Below are positions 1 to 9,711 of a DNA stretch of 64,000 nucleotides, in pieces. The first letter of the stretch is position 1. Every line of letters begins with the position of its first letter. The notes under the pieces were generated by a model. That model searched no databases and was not told the origin of the DNA. It saw nothing but the letters and a program-made list of their open reading frames with translations. The position numbers and the translations under genes were made by a program. The DNA comes from Pseudomonas sp. PDM16 (lineage in GTDB: Bacteria > Pseudomonadota > Gammaproteobacteria > Pseudomonadales > Pseudomonadaceae), in contig NZ_JACVAM010000008.1 in the NCBI RefSeq assembly GCF_014851865.1, positions 153,373-217,372 of the forward strand, written 5' to 3'.

Positions 1-2
1 CG

Positions 3-1223
3 CAGATCCTCTCGGTGGTCGAACGCTTCAAGGCGGCCAAGCTGGACCAGGGTATCCGCCTGCTGCACTTCCACATGGGTTCGCAGATCGCCAACATCGC
101 CGACTACCGCAAGGGCTTCCGCGAGGCCATCCGCTACTACGGCGAGCTGCGCGGTCTGGGCCTGCCGGTCGACCACATCGACGTTGGTGGCGGTCTGGGC
201 GTCGACTACGACGGCACCCATTCGCGTAACGCCAGCTCGATCAACTACGACATGGACGACTACGCCTCCACTGTGGTCGACATGCTCAAGGAATTCTGCG
301 ACCGCCAGGACATCCCGCACCCGCACATCTTCTCCGAGAGCGGCCGGGCCATGACCGCGCACCACGCCGTGCTGGTGGTGCAGGTGACCGACGTCGAACG
401 CCACAACGACGACGTGCCGGAGATCGATCCGGCCATCGAGCAGCCGGAAGTGCTGCAGAACCTCATCGACCTGCTGGCCGACAGTGACCCGGAAATGGTT
501 GCCGAGAGCTACTGGCGTGCCACTCATTACATTGAAGAGGTGGCTGCGCAGTATTCCGCCGGCAAACTCAATCTGACCGAGAAGGCCCTGGCCGAGCAGT
601 GCTACTTCGCCATCTGCCGTCGCCTGCACAATCAGCTCAAGGCGCGCCAGCGCTCGCACCGCGCGGTGCTCGACGAGCTCAATGACAAGCTGGCCGACAA
701 GTACATCTGCAACTTCTCGGTGTTCCAGAGCCTGCCGGACACCTGGGCCATCGGCCAGATCCTGCCGATTCTGCCGCTGACCCGCCTGGAAGAAGAGCCA
801 CTGCGCCGTGCCGTGCTGCAGGACCTGACCTGCGACTCCGACGGCAAGATCCGCCAGTACGTCGACGAGCAGTCGATCGAGACCAGCCTGCCGGTACACG
901 AGGTGCGCGAGGGTGAGGACTACGTGCTTGGTGTGTTCCTGGTCGGCGCCTACCAGGAGATTCTCGGCGACATGCACAACCTGTTCGGCGACACCGATTC
1001 TGTGAATATCTATCAGCGCCCGGACGGCAGTGTGTTCCACACCGGCATCGAGACTCACGACACCATCGAGGACATGCTGCGCTACGTACACCTGTCCCCG
1101 GAGGAGCTGATGACCTACTACCGCGACAAGGTGGCCGGCGCCAAGCTCACCGCCAACGAGCGTTCGCAGTACCTGGATGCGCTGCGTTTGGGGCTGACGC
1201 GCTCCTCGTACCTGGCGACCTGA
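3..1223 (+). CDS. speA: Biosynthetic arginine decarboxylase, C-terminal part (5' end outside window)
   Basis: PLP-dependent decarboxylation of arginine to agmatine, the first step of the agmatine route to putrescine. The visible 406 residues are in frame from base 3 and lack the N-terminal part of the TIM barrel with the PLP lysine. Seen here are the barrel segment LLHFHMGSQI, the glycine-rich phosphate-binding stretch DVGGGLGVDYDG, the ESGRAMTAHHAVL motif, and near the C terminus the DTDSVNIYQ/TIEDML region typical of SpeA. The family is about 635 residues, so roughly a third is missing upstream. A strong hairpin terminator lies about 85 bp past the stop. Identification is firm; only the start is unseen. 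Confidence 0.95.
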   Translation, partial: QILSVVERFKAAKLDQGIRLLHFHMGSQIANIADYRKGFREAIRYYGELRGLGLPVDHIDVGGGLGVDYDGTHSRNASSINYDMDDYASTVVDMLKEFCDRQDIPHPHIFSESGRAMTAHHAVLVVQVTDVERHNDDVPEIDPAIEQPEVLQNLIDLLADSDPEMVAESYWRATHYIEEVAAQYSAGKLNLTEKALAEQCYFAICRRLHNQLKARQRSHRAVLDELNDKLADKYICNFSVFQSLPDTWAIGQILPILPLTRLEEEPLRRAVLQDLTCDSDGKIRQYVDEQSIETSLPVHEVREGEDYVLGVFLVGAYQEILGDMHNLFGDTDSVNIYQRPDGSVFHTGIETHDTIEDMLRYVHLSPEELMTYYRDKVAGAKLTANERSQYLDALRLGLTRSSYLAT

Positions 1224-1306
1224 GGGCTGGTCGCTGAGGTGCGCTCTAGGGCTGGGGTGAGGGGCACGCAGGCAGTGCGTGGCCGCCTCTCACTGGCCCG
1301 AGCAAC

Positions 1307-1335
1307 AAAAAAGCCCGGCAATCGCCGGGCTTTTT
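1307..1335. terminator. Bidirectional intrinsic terminator between speA and the DUF2214 gene
   Basis: Stem AGCCCGGC / GCCGGGCT with a 4-nt loop, preceded by an A-run and followed by a T-run, so it works on both strands. It sits between two convergent genes and can end both transcripts. Confidence 0.9.
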
Positions 1336-1348
1336 CATGGGCGGCGAA

Positions 1349-1804
1349 TCAGCTGAAAAAGCCGACCCCGCGTGCCATCAGGCTGGCCAGGAAGGGGAGG
1401 CAGACGAGCAGCAGTAGCTCAAGGCGGATCACCCAGATGGTGCGACTGGCCTGGGCCGGAGTGATGGTTGGCGCCTTGCCGGCCAACAGGTCGTTGCGCC
1501 AGTTGAAGAAGGTCAGAGTCGGCAGGATCGACAGCAGGCCGATCAGGATGAACAGGCTGACCTTGGCATGGAACATCCAGTTGTGCAGGTAGTAGTCCAG
1601 CCCCTTGCCGAAGCAGATCACCCGCGCCGCGCCAGTGGCCAATACCAGGCCGGCGGTGACGCCGTAGATCATGTCGATGCGCAGCAGGCGCTGTGCCGTG
1701 GCATGGTCCAGGTCGGCCTTGAACAGTACGTGCTCGCAGGTGAGCAGGGAGAACAGGACGAAGATCGACAGGTAGTGCAGGCTGGCGGCGATGGCATCGG
1801 CCAT
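1349..1804 (-). CDS. DUF2214-family small integral membrane protein
   Basis: A 151-residue protein with about four hydrophobic segments (near residues 5-25, 45-65, 80-100 and 122-145) separated by short charged loops, including CFGKGLDYYLHNWMFHAK. Length, spacing and the Leu-rich N terminus fit the DUF2214 family of predicted inner-membrane proteins, which has no established function. The start ATG is 9 bp downstream of the GGDEF gene stop, so the two are probably co-transcribed. Conserved His and Tyr residues in the loops could bind haem or metal, but that is a guess. Confidence 0.75.
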   Translation of the reverse strand: MADAIAASLHYLSIFVLFSLLTCEHVLFKADLDHATAQRLLRIDMIYGVTAGLVLATGAARVICFGKGLDYYLHNWMFHAKVSLFILIGLLSILPTLTFFNWRNDLLAGKAPTITPAQASRTIWVIRLELLLLVCLPFLASLMARGVGFFS

Positions 1805-1813
1805 GGGTTTTCC

Positions 1814-2851
1814 TCAGGTGGCTGGTTCGGCGTGGACCGTTCTGTTGCGGCCCTGGTTCTTGGCAAGGTATAGCGCGCGGTCAGCGCGATCCAGCAGTTC
1901 GCTCTGACTCTCTCCGGCCAGCAGCAGGGCAGTGCCCAGGCTGATGGTCATCTGCTTCGTCTGTTTGGCCACCGCCATGGGGGCATCGCCGATGGCCTTG
2001 CGCATGCGTTCGGCGATGTGGCCCAGCTCCTTGGCATGGTGCACCGACACCAGGGCGACGAATTCCTCGCCACCCAGACGCACCAGCAGATCGTCCGGAC
2101 GCAGTGCGGCGCTCATGCGCCGGGAGCTCTCCCACAACACCTGATCGCCGCCAGCGTGGCCGAACTGATCGTTGATCAGCTTGAAATGGTCGAGGTCGCC
2201 ATAAATCAGGCCGAGCGTCAGCCCGGCACTCTGGGCAGTGGTGAGCTCGCGTGGGAAGAGCTGGCTGAGGGCGGTACGGTTCCACAGCTGGGTCAGTGGG
2301 TCGATCAGCGCCTTGCGCTGTTCGCGGTTGACGGCCTGGCGCAGCTTGTGGGCCTGCTGGCTGACGCTGCGCAGCTGCAGGTAGCCCTCCGCCAGGGTGG
2401 CCAGGTCGCGCAGGCGGAAGCGCTCCAACTGGCTCAGCTTGCGGGGTTCTGCGTGCAGCATGCACAGGGTGCCGATGGGCTGGTTGTCGCTGCTGTACAG
2501 CGGTTGGCCGGCGTAAAAACGGATAAAGGGAGCGCCGATGACCAGCGGGTTGTCGGCGAAGCGCGGGTCCTTCAATGCGTCCTCCACGATCAGCGGATTG
2601 CGAGCCGCCACGGCGTGGCCGCAGAAGGAGATATCGCGTGGCGTTTCCGCCGCATCCAGGCCGATGCGTGCCTTGAACCATTGTCGATCGTGGTCGACCA
2701 GGCTGATCAGCACGCTTTCCACCTCGAACAGCTCGCGGGTCAGGCGCACTAGCGTGTCCAGATGTATCTCGGCGGGAGTGTCGAGCACATCCAGGTTGTC
2801 CAGCGCCTGCTGGCGCTGGCTTTCATCGACAGGGCAGGGGGCAGGCAGCAT
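1814..2851 (-). CDS. GAF-GGDEF diguanylate cyclase
   Basis: Predicted to make cyclic di-GMP from two GTP in the cytoplasm. The N-terminal 165 residues form a GAF-like sensor (DTPAEIHLDTLVRLT start; SFCGHAVA and GTLCMLHAEPRKLS late in the domain, as in GAF domains fused to cyclases). A short helix joins it to a GGDEF domain with the intact active site RLGGEEF and a product-inhibition I-site RPDD five residues before it. No membrane segment or signal peptide. It lies 12 bp downstream of the MATE transporter stop and just ahead of the DUF2214 gene, suggesting a three-gene operon. The input ligand is unknown. Confidence 0.88.
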   Translation of the reverse strand: MLPAPCPVDESQRQQALDNLDVLDTPAEIHLDTLVRLTRELFEVESVLISLVDHDRQWFKARIGLDAAETPRDISFCGHAVAARNPLIVEDALKDPRFADNPLVIGAPFIRFYAGQPLYSSDNQPIGTLCMLHAEPRKLSQLERFRLRDLATLAEGYLQLRSVSQQAHKLRQAVNREQRKALIDPLTQLWNRTALSQLFPRELTTAQSAGLTLGLIYGDLDHFKLINDQFGHAGGDQVLWESSRRMSAALRPDDLLVRLGGEEFVALVSVHHAKELGHIAERMRKAIGDAPMAVAKQTKQMTISLGTALLLAGESQSELLDRADRALYLAKNQGRNRTVHAEPAT

Positions 2852-2863
2852 ATCCGTCTCCGC

Positions 2864-4210
2864 TCAGTGATCGGTGCCGAACCAGGCATCGCGTCTGCGC
2901 AGATGCCAAGCCTGGATGGCCAGGGTCAAACTGCGCATCAACATGAAGCATAGGAAAGCCAGCCACAGGCCGTGGTTGCCCAACCCCTGCAGCTGCCAGC
3001 CAAGCAGCAGGCCAAGGGCCACGCTGACCAGCATGGCATTGCGCATTTCCCTGGCTCGCGTCGCGCCGATGAACAGCCCGTCGAGCAGGTAGCTCCACAC
3101 CGCGATCAGCGGCAACAATGCCAAGTAAGGTAGATAAGGGTAGGCGGCGCTGCGCACTTCGGCGATGTCACTCTGCAGGTCGACAAACAGTCGTCCGCCG
3201 ATCAGAAACAGCAGGGCGAACAGCAGGCTGCCGAACAACGACCAGCCACCGGCCACCACCAGGGAGCGGCGCAGGGTGACGCGGTCCCGGGCGCCGATGG
3301 CGTGGCCGCACAATGCCTCCACCGCATGGGCCAGACCATCCAGGGCGAAGGCGGCGACCAGCAGGCCATTGAGCAGCAGGGCGTTGGCAGCCACGGTGGC
3401 ATCGCCCAGGCGCGTGCCCTGCACGGTGATCAGGAAGAACACCAGATGCAGGGCCAGGGTGCGGATCAGGATGTCGCGGTTCACCGCCAGCAGTGCTTGC
3501 CAGCCGCGCCATTGGCATAGTGCCTCGATCTGCATCCGCCCCGGATGGCGGCCGAGAGTGCGCCAGGCCAGCAGCAGGCCCAGCAGTGCGCCGCACCATT
3601 CGGCCAGCACCGAGGCGCGCGCCGAGCCGAGCACGCCCCACTCCAAGCCAAGGACGAACCACAGGTTGAGCACGATATTGAGCAGGTTGGTGGCCAGCAT
3701 CACGGCCAACGCTGCGCGAGCGTTCTGCGTGCCGAGCAGCCAGCCGACCAGGGCAGAGCAGGCCAGCGTGGCGGGCAGGCCGAACAGGCGGGCGTGGAAG
3801 AAGTCACGGGTCAGCGCGTCCAGCTCGGCCGAAGGACGCATCAGTTGCAACGCCAGGTCGCTCAGCGGAATCGCCAGCGCTCCGATCATCAGGGCGATGA
3901 AGGCGGCTAGCACCAGGCTCTGCAGCAGCACCAGGCGCAACGCACCGCCGTCGCCCCGGCCGACCGCCTGGGCGGCGAAACCGGTGGCGCTCATGCGCAG
4001 GATGCCGAATACGCCGACCAGCATGGCGTACAGGCTGCCGCCGACCACCACCGCGCCGAGCTGCTGGGTCTGCGGTAGGTGGCCGATCACTGCCGTATCC
4101 ACCAGCGTTACCAGCGGCACCGAGAGATTGGACAGGATCATCGGCGCGGCCATCGCCCAGACCCGTCGATGGGTCGGTGCATGGCGCCAGGCGTCGAGCA
4201 GTGCGGACAT
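2864..4210 (-). CDS. MATE-family (DinF-like) efflux transporter
   Basis: A 448-residue, 12-helix inner-membrane antiporter of the multidrug and toxic compound extrusion family, DinF-like subgroup. The N-terminal half has the family signature PMILSNLSVPLVTLVDTAVIGHL; the second half repeats the fold from about residue 230. The start is the ATG at 4210 because GGGAG lies 5 nt before it; a TTG five codons upstream has no better site. It is transcribed away from the alpha-2-macroglobulin gene across a 143-bp divergent region. Substrate cannot be told from sequence; Na+ or H+ coupling is known for the family. Confidence 0.88.
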   Translation of the reverse strand: MSALLDAWRHAPTHRRVWAMAAPMILSNLSVPLVTLVDTAVIGHLPQTQQLGAVVVGGSLYAMLVGVFGILRMSATGFAAQAVGRGDGGALRLVLLQSLVLAAFIALMIGALAIPLSDLALQLMRPSAELDALTRDFFHARLFGLPATLACSALVGWLLGTQNARAALAVMLATNLLNIVLNLWFVLGLEWGVLGSARASVLAEWCGALLGLLLAWRTLGRHPGRMQIEALCQWRGWQALLAVNRDILIRTLALHLVFFLITVQGTRLGDATVAANALLLNGLLVAAFALDGLAHAVEALCGHAIGARDRVTLRRSLVVAGGWSLFGSLLFALLFLIGGRLFVDLQSDIAEVRSAAYPYLPYLALLPLIAVWSYLLDGLFIGATRAREMRNAMLVSVALGLLLGWQLQGLGNHGLWLAFLCFMLMRSLTLAIQAWHLRRRDAWFGTDH

Positions 4211-4353
4211 GGGCGCTCCCGGCAAAAGGCCGAATTATAGGTGGCGTCCGGTCTGTCGCCGAGCGGCGGCGAACTGCGTGCCCGTTCCTCGAAGGGGGCG
4301 GGCTGCTCGGCTATAGTGCTGAACCTCCCTCGCCACTCTTCCGAGAGTCTGCC

Positions 4354-7300
4354 ATGTCGTACAAAGGATTGTTTCTGGCCGCCGCATTTGCTCTGTTGAG
4401 CGCCTGCGATTCCTCCACCCCCGATACTCCTGCCGCTCCTCAGCCTGACAAACCTGCCGCCCAGCAGGATGCCGCCCGCCCGGCGCTGGACAAGGCCGAG
4501 TTGAGCAAGCGCTACGCCGGCCGCGAGCTGAGCGTGGCGGATGCCTCGGAAATCCAGCTGGACGGCGCCAGCACCCTGTCGGTGAGTTTCAGCGTGCCGC
4601 TGGACCCGGAGCAGGACTTCGCTGCCAAGCTGCATCTGGTGGATAAAAAGACCGGCAAGGTCGACGGCGCCTGGGAGCTGTCTGACAACCTGATGGAGCT
4701 GCGCCTACGCCACCTGGAGCCACAGCGCAGCCTGGTGCTGTCGGTTGACCGCGGCCTGCGCGCGATCAACGGCAGCGAACTGGCCGCCGAGTACAGCGCC
4801 ACCCTCGACACCCGCGACCTGCAGCCCACCGTCGGCTTCGCCAGCCGCGGCTCGCTGTTGCCGACTCGCCTGGCCGAAGGCCTGCCGGTGATCGCGCTGA
4901 ACGTCGACAAGGTCAACGTCGAGTTCTTCCGCATCAAGCAGGAGTCGCTGCCCAATTTCCTCGCCCAGTGGGGCCGCAGCTCCAACCTGGACACCTGGCA
5001 GTCGCGCGAGCTGCTGCCGATGGCCGAGCTGGTCTATAGCGGCCGCTTCGACCTCAACCCGGCGCGCAACACCCGTGAGACCCTGCTGCTGCCGATTGCC
5101 GGCCTGGAGCCGTTCAAGCAGCCCGGCGTGTACCTGGCGGTGATGCGCCAGGCGGGCACCTACAACTATTCGCAACCGGCGAGCCTGTTCACCCTCAGCG
5201 ACATCGGCCTGTCCGTGCACCGCTACCACGGTCGCCTGGACGCCTTTGCCCAGGCCCTGGAGGGCGGCAAGGCGTTGGCCGACGTGGAGGTCGAACTGCT
5301 CGGCGGTAACGGCCAGGTGCTGGCCAGCGCCAAGACCGACGGCGCCGGCCATGCCGAACTGCCGCTGCCGGACAAGGCCGCCGTGCTGATCGCCCGCCAG
5401 GGCGAGCAGACCAGTCTGCTCAACCTTGGCAGCCCAGCCCTGGACCTGGCCGAGTTCGACATCGCCGGTGCGGTGGCCAACCCGCTGCAGTTCTTCGTGT
5501 TCGGCCCGCGCGACCTGTATCGCCCGGGTGAGCTGGTGCTGCTCAACGCCCTGCTGCGTGATGCCGACGGTCGCGCGGTGAAGCCGCAGCCGGTCAACGT
5601 GGAAGTGCGCCGGCCGGACGAGCAGGTCAGCCGCAAGTTCGTCTGGGAGCCCGGTGACAACGGTCTGTACCAGTACAAACTGCAACTGGCCGGCGAGGCA
5701 CCGACCGGGCGCTGGCAGCTGCTGTTCGACTTCGGCGGCGGTCGCCAGCAGATCTATGAATTCCTCGTCGAGGACTTCCTCCCCGAGCGCCTGGCCCTGG
5801 AACTGAAAGGCAGCGACAACCCGATCAAGCCGAGCGACGAGGCACGCTTCCAGGTCGAAGGCCGCTACCTCTACGGCGCGCCGGCTTCCGGCAATCGCCT
5901 CACCGGCCAGGTCTACGTGCGCCCGCTGCGCGAGGCGGTCAAGGCGCTGCCCGGCTACCAGTTCGGCTCGGTCACCGAGGAGGAGCTGAGCCAGGACCTG
6001 GAATTGGAAGAGACCACCCTGGACGCCCAGGGCAAGGCCACGCTCAAAGTGGAAAACCGCTGGGCCGAGGCCAAGTCGCCGCTGCAGCTGATCCTCCAGG
6101 CCAGCCTGCAGGAATCCGGTGGTCGCCCGATCACCCGCCGCCTGGTGCAGCCGGTGTGGCCGGCCGAGCGCCTGCCGGGCCTGCGCGGCCTGTTCGACGG
6201 CGAGAACGTGGATGGCGACGGCCTGGCCGAATTCGAAGTGCTGCTGGCCGACCCGGCCGGCAACAAGCTGGCCAGCGACAACCTGCAGGTGCGCCTGATC
6301 CGTGAGCGGCGCGACTACTACTGGAGCTTCTCGGAGAGCGAGGGCTGGAACTACCACTACAACGAGAAGTTCCTCAACCTGGGCGAGGAGGGCATCAAGG
6401 TCGCCGCCGGCGGCACCGCCAAGGTCAGCTTCCCGGTGGAGTGGGGCCCATACCGCGTGGAAGTGACCGACCCCGAGACCGATCTCACCAGCAGCCTGCG
6501 CTTCTGGGCCGGTTACTCCTGGCAGGACAACACCGAAGGCGGCGCGGTGCGCCCGGACCAGGTCAAGTTGGCGCTGGACAAGCCCGCCTATGCTGCCGGC
6601 GACACGGCCAAGGTCACCGTCACGCCGCCGTCCGGTGGCAGCGGCTACCTGATGGTCGAGTCCAGCGATGGTCCGTTGTGGTGGGAAGAGATCGAGGTGC
6701 CCGCCGAGGGCAAGAGCTTCGACATCCCCCTGGCCAAGGACTGGGCGCGGCACGACCTGTACGTCAGCGCCCTGGTCATCCGCCCCGGCGAGCGCAAGGC
6801 CAATGCCACGCCCAAGCGTGCCGTGGGCCTGCTGCACCTGCCGTTCGACCGTGCGCCGCGTCAGCTGCAGGTCAGCCTGACGGCGCCGGAGAAGATGCGC
6901 CCGCAGCAGCCGCTGAAGGTCAAGGTGCAGGCGAAGAACGCCGACGGCAGCGTGCCGCAGAAGGTCAACGTGCTGGTGGCGGCGGCGGACGTCGGCATCC
7001 TCAACATCACCGAATACAAGACGCCTGATCCATTTGCCGAGCTGTTCGGTCGCAAGGCCTATGGTGTCGACCAGCTCGACGTCTACGGCCAGCTGATCGA
7101 GGCCGGCCAGGGCCGCCTGGCCAAGCTGGCCTTCGGTGGCGACGCGGCGCTGGCCAAGGGCGGCAAGCGCCCGGATACCAGCGTCACCATAGTCGCCTTG
7201 CAGAGCGTGCCGATCGAGCTGAATGCCCAGGGCGAGGGCGACGTCAGCCTGGACATCCCCGACTTCAACGGCGAACTGCGCCTGATGGCTCAGGCCTGGA

Positions 7301-9261
7301 CCGACGAGGTCTATGGCATGGGCGAGGGCAAGACGGTGGTTGCCGCGCCGCTGGTGGCCGAGCTGTCGGCGCCACGCTTCCTCGCCGGTGGCGATGAGAC
7401 CAGCGTGGCCCTGGACCTGACCAACCTGTCCGGCGCCGCACAGAAACTCGAGGTACAGATCGAGGCCGAAGGCCAGCTCAGCCTGGCGGACCCTGCCGGC
7501 CACAGCGCGCCACTGGCTCTCGACCAGGCCCAGCGCCACACCCTGCGCATTCCGGTGCGTGCGGTGGGCGGTTATGGCACCGGCGTGCTGCGGGTCAAGG
7601 TCAACGGCCTGAGCCTGCCGGGCGAGAACCTGCCGGCCTTCAGCCGCGAGTGGCGCATCGGCGTGCGTTCGGCCTGGCCGGCGCAGCAGAAGCACCTGCG
7701 CAGCGTGCTGCAGGGCGACAGCTGGCAGCTGCCGGCCGGCACCCTGGCGGCCTTCGAACCGGCCGGGCGCGAGGCTCTGCTCAGCGTCTCCAGCCGTCCG
7801 CCGCTGAACCTGGCCGAGCAGATTCAGGCGCTCAGGGCTTACCCCTACGGTTGTCTGGAGCAGACCACCAGCGGCCTGTATCCGTCGCTCTATGCGGACG
7901 GCGCGACGCTGAAGAAGCTTGGTCTGGAAGGCGAGCCGGAAGAGAAACGGCGCAACTCCATTGAGATCGGTATCGAGCGCCTGCTCGGCATGCAGCGCTA
8001 CAACGGCAGCTTCGGCCTGTGGGGTTCGGACAGCGACGAGGAATTCTGGCTGACCGCCTACGTCACCGACTTCCTCCTACGCGCCCGCGAGCAAGGCTTC
8101 GCCGTACCGCCGGAGGCGCTGGAAAAGGCCAGCGAGCGCCTGCTGCGCTACCTGCAGGATCGCCAGCTGGTCGACGTCGGCTACAGCGACAACCTCGACC
8201 ACACCCGCTTCGCCGTGCAGGCCTACGCCGGCCTGGTGCTGGCGCGCAGTCAGCAGGCGCCGCTGGGCAGCCTGCGTGCGCTGTACGACCGCCGTGGCGA
8301 CGCCAAGTCCGGCCTTCCGCTGGTGCAGCTGGCCGTGGCCCTGCAGAAGATGGGCGACAAGCCGCGCGCCGACGAAGTCCTGGCCCTCGGTCTGGGACTC
8401 GGCCGCCAGCGCCAGGAGTGGCTGGCCGACTACGGCAGCCCGCTGCGCGACCAGGCGTTGATCTACGCCCTGCTGGAGGAGAACGATCTGGGCGCCAGCA
8501 GCCGCGACCAGCTGTTGTTCAGCCTGGCCGAGGAGCGTGCCCTGCAGACTTACCTGTCGACCCAGGAGCGCAACGCCCTGTTCCTCGCCGGCCGTGGCCT
8601 GATCAAGACCCCGGAGAAGAGCTGGAACGCCGTGCTCGAAGCCGGTGGTCAGGTGCGTGAGCTGAGCAACGGCCAGCCGGCGCTGAAGCTGGAGGGCGCC
8701 AGCCTGAGCGAGCCGCTGAGCCTGAGCACCGGCTTCGCCGACAAGCTCTACCAGCAGCTGACCATCTCCGGTTATCCGACTTCGGCACCGGCCGCGCGTG
8801 GCAACAACCTAAGCATCGAGCGTGGTTTCTACGGCCTGGACGGTCGCCCGCTGGACCTGGGCAACCTGGCCAGCGGCCAGCTGGTGCTGGTGCACTTGGC
8901 CGTTCGCGCCGAGGAGCGGGTGCCCGACGCCCTGGTGGTGGACCTGCTGCCGGCCGGCTTGGAGCTGGAGAACCAGAATCTGGCGCAGAGCGCCGCCAGC
9001 CTGGACGACGCCAGCAGTGCGGTGAAGGAGTGGCAGAAGTCGATGCAGAACGCCGCGATCAAGCACCAGGAATTCCGCGATGACCGCTTCGTCGCCGCCC
9101 TGGACGTGAACGGCTATGACACCACCCACCTGCTGTACCTGGCCCGCGCCGTCACCCCCGGCACCTACCGGGTGCCGCCGCCCCAGGTGGAGTCGATGTA
9201 TCGCCCGGCCTGGAACGCGGTGGGCGCCGCACCGGCGCAGCTGGTGGTGCGCGAGCGCTGA
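4354..9261 (+). CDS. yfhM: Bacterial alpha-2-macroglobulin lipoprotein (YfhM/ECAM type)
   Basis: A periplasmic protease trap. The 1635-residue protein begins with a lipoprotein signal ending in the lipobox LLSAC; Asp at +2 favours inner-membrane retention in enterobacteria, and E. coli ECAM also has it. The body is the usual string of MG domains, and the thioester motif CLEQ is intact at Cys1167-Gln1170 in the sequence YPYGCLEQTTSG, followed by the alpha-helical thioester domain. Length matches E. coli YfhM (about 1650). The reading frame is open upstream of 4354 but only this ATG gives a signal peptide. The partner pbpC follows after 450 bp; the pair is thought to guard and repair the cell wall when the outer membrane is breached. 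Confidence 0.95.
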   Translation: MSYKGLFLAAAFALLSACDSSTPDTPAAPQPDKPAAQQDAARPALDKAELSKRYAGRELSVADASEIQLDGASTLSVSFSVPLDPEQDFAAKLHLVDKKTGKVDGAWELSDNLMELRLRHLEPQRSLVLSVDRGLRAINGSELAAEYSATLDTRDLQPTVGFASRGSLLPTRLAEGLPVIALNVDKVNVEFFRIKQESLPNFLAQWGRSSNLDTWQSRELLPMAELVYSGRFDLNPARNTRETLLLPIAGLEPFKQPGVYLAVMRQAGTYNYSQPASLFTLSDIGLSVHRYHGRLDAFAQALEGGKALADVEVELLGGNGQVLASAKTDGAGHAELPLPDKAAVLIARQGEQTSLLNLGSPALDLAEFDIAGAVANPLQFFVFGPRDLYRPGELVLLNALLRDADGRAVKPQPVNVEVRRPDEQVSRKFVWEPGDNGLYQYKLQLAGEAPTGRWQLLFDFGGGRQQIYEFLVEDFLPERLALELKGSDNPIKPSDEARFQVEGRYLYGAPASGNRLTGQVYVRPLREAVKALPGYQFGSVTEEELSQDLELEETTLDAQGKATLKVENRWAEAKSPLQLILQASLQESGGRPITRRLVQPVWPAERLPGLRGLFDGENVDGDGLAEFEVLLADPAGNKLASDNLQVRLIRERRDYYWSFSESEGWNYHYNEKFLNLGEEGIKVAAGGTAKVSFPVEWGPYRVEVTDPETDLTSSLRFWAGYSWQDNTEGGAVRPDQVKLALDKPAYAAGDTAKVTVTPPSGGSGYLMVESSDGPLWWEEIEVPAEGKSFDIPLAKDWARHDLYVSALVIRPGERKANATPKRAVGLLHLPFDRAPRQLQVSLTAPEKMRPQQPLKVKVQAKNADGSVPQKVNVLVAAADVGILNITEYKTPDPFAELFGRKAYGVDQLDVYGQLIEAGQGRLAKLAFGGDAALAKGGKRPDTSVTIVALQSVPIELNAQGEGDVSLDIPDFNGELRLMAQAWTDEVYGMGEGKTVVAAPLVAELSAPRFLAGGDETSVALDLTNLSGAAQKLEVQIEAEGQLSLADPAGHSAPLALDQAQRHTLRIPVRAVGGYGTGVLRVKVNGLSLPGENLPAFSREWRIGVRSAWPAQQKHLRSVLQGDSWQLPAGTLAAFEPAGREALLSVSSRPPLNLAEQIQALRAYPYGCLEQTTSGLYPSLYADGATLKKLGLEGEPEEKRRNSIEIGIERLLGMQRYNGSFGLWGSDSDEEFWLTAYVTDFLLRAREQGFAVPPEALEKASERLLRYLQDRQLVDVGYSDNLDHTRFAVQAYAGLVLARSQQAPLGSLRALYDRRGDAKSGLPLVQLAVALQKMGDKPRADEVLALGLGLGRQRQEWLADYGSPLRDQALIYALLEENDLGASSRDQLLFSLAEERALQTYLSTQERNALFLAGRGLIKTPEKSWNAVLEAGGQVRELSNGQPALKLEGASLSEPLSLSTGFADKLYQQLTISGYPTSAPAARGNNLSIERGFYGLDGRPLDLGNLASGQLVLVHLAVRAEERVPDALVVDLLPAGLELENQNLAQSAASLDDASSAVKEWQKSMQNAAIKHQEFRDDRFVAALDVNGYDTTHLLYLARAVTPGTYRVPPPQVESMYRPAWNAVGAAPAQLVVRER

Positions 9262-9270
9262 GTGATGGCA

Positions 9271-9290
9271 GCCCCGGCACGCGCCGGGGC
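9271..9290. terminator. Strong GC hairpin after yfhM, without a T-run
   Basis: A perfect 8-bp stem GCCCCGGC / GCCGGGGC with a 4-nt loop 9 bp past the yfhM stop. It lacks a U-tract, so it may stabilise mRNA ends or act with Rho rather than terminate by itself. Confidence 0.4.
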
Positions 9291-9309
9291 CGCCAATCCA
9301 GCAGCAGAC

Positions 9310-9603
9310 TCAGCCGATCAGCAGGCTCAACACCCAGAGCGCCAGCAACAGGACGATCAGGCCCCAGATGATCGAGCCGCGCAGGAAGGCGCGTACCGCG
9401 CTGACCAGCAACAGCAGGCCGATGATCAGCACCAGGATGCTGATCCAGTTCGGGTCCATGCCCAGCGAGCGGGACAGCCCGTCGATGAAGTTGGCCCCGG
9501 CCTGACCGATCATGCGGAAGAAGCCGGTCAGAGCCTCGACCAGGACACGAATGAAGTTGCCCAGTATCTCGCCCAGTCGCTCGAAGAAGCTCTCGGTTCC
9601 CAT
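9310..9603 (-). CDS. Small membrane protein of unknown function, antisense between yfhM and pbpC
   Basis: A 97-residue protein. Residues 1-45 look amphipathic (FFERLGEILGNFIRVLVEAL), followed by two hydrophobic helices near 52-70 and 74-96. A very good ribosome-binding site (AAGGAAGGATCG before ATG) argues that it is a real gene. It is transcribed against yfhM and pbpC and occupies nearly the whole gap between them. No family recognised with confidence; it resembles short YqaE/DUF-type inner-membrane proteins only in size. Its location next to the envelope-defence pair is suggestive but no role is shown. Confidence 0.7.
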   Translation of the reverse strand: MGTESFFERLGEILGNFIRVLVEALTGFFRMIGQAGANFIDGLSRSLGMDPNWISILVLIIGLLLLVSAVRAFLRGSIIWGLIVLLLALWVLSLLIG

Positions 9604-9711
9604 CGATCCTTCCTTACACTCTGCTGGTGATCCTCAAGCTTGGGCTGCATGGGCCCGAGCCGAGTTCCCCCCGTTGCGTCCGAGCCCGTCCATGGCGAAG
9701 TACCCGAGCCG

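Noticed and set aside
4705..7695. A 996-codon open frame on the minus strand
   Set aside because: It lies wholly opposite yfhM, has the composition of an antisense shadow in high-GC DNA and no recognisable domain.
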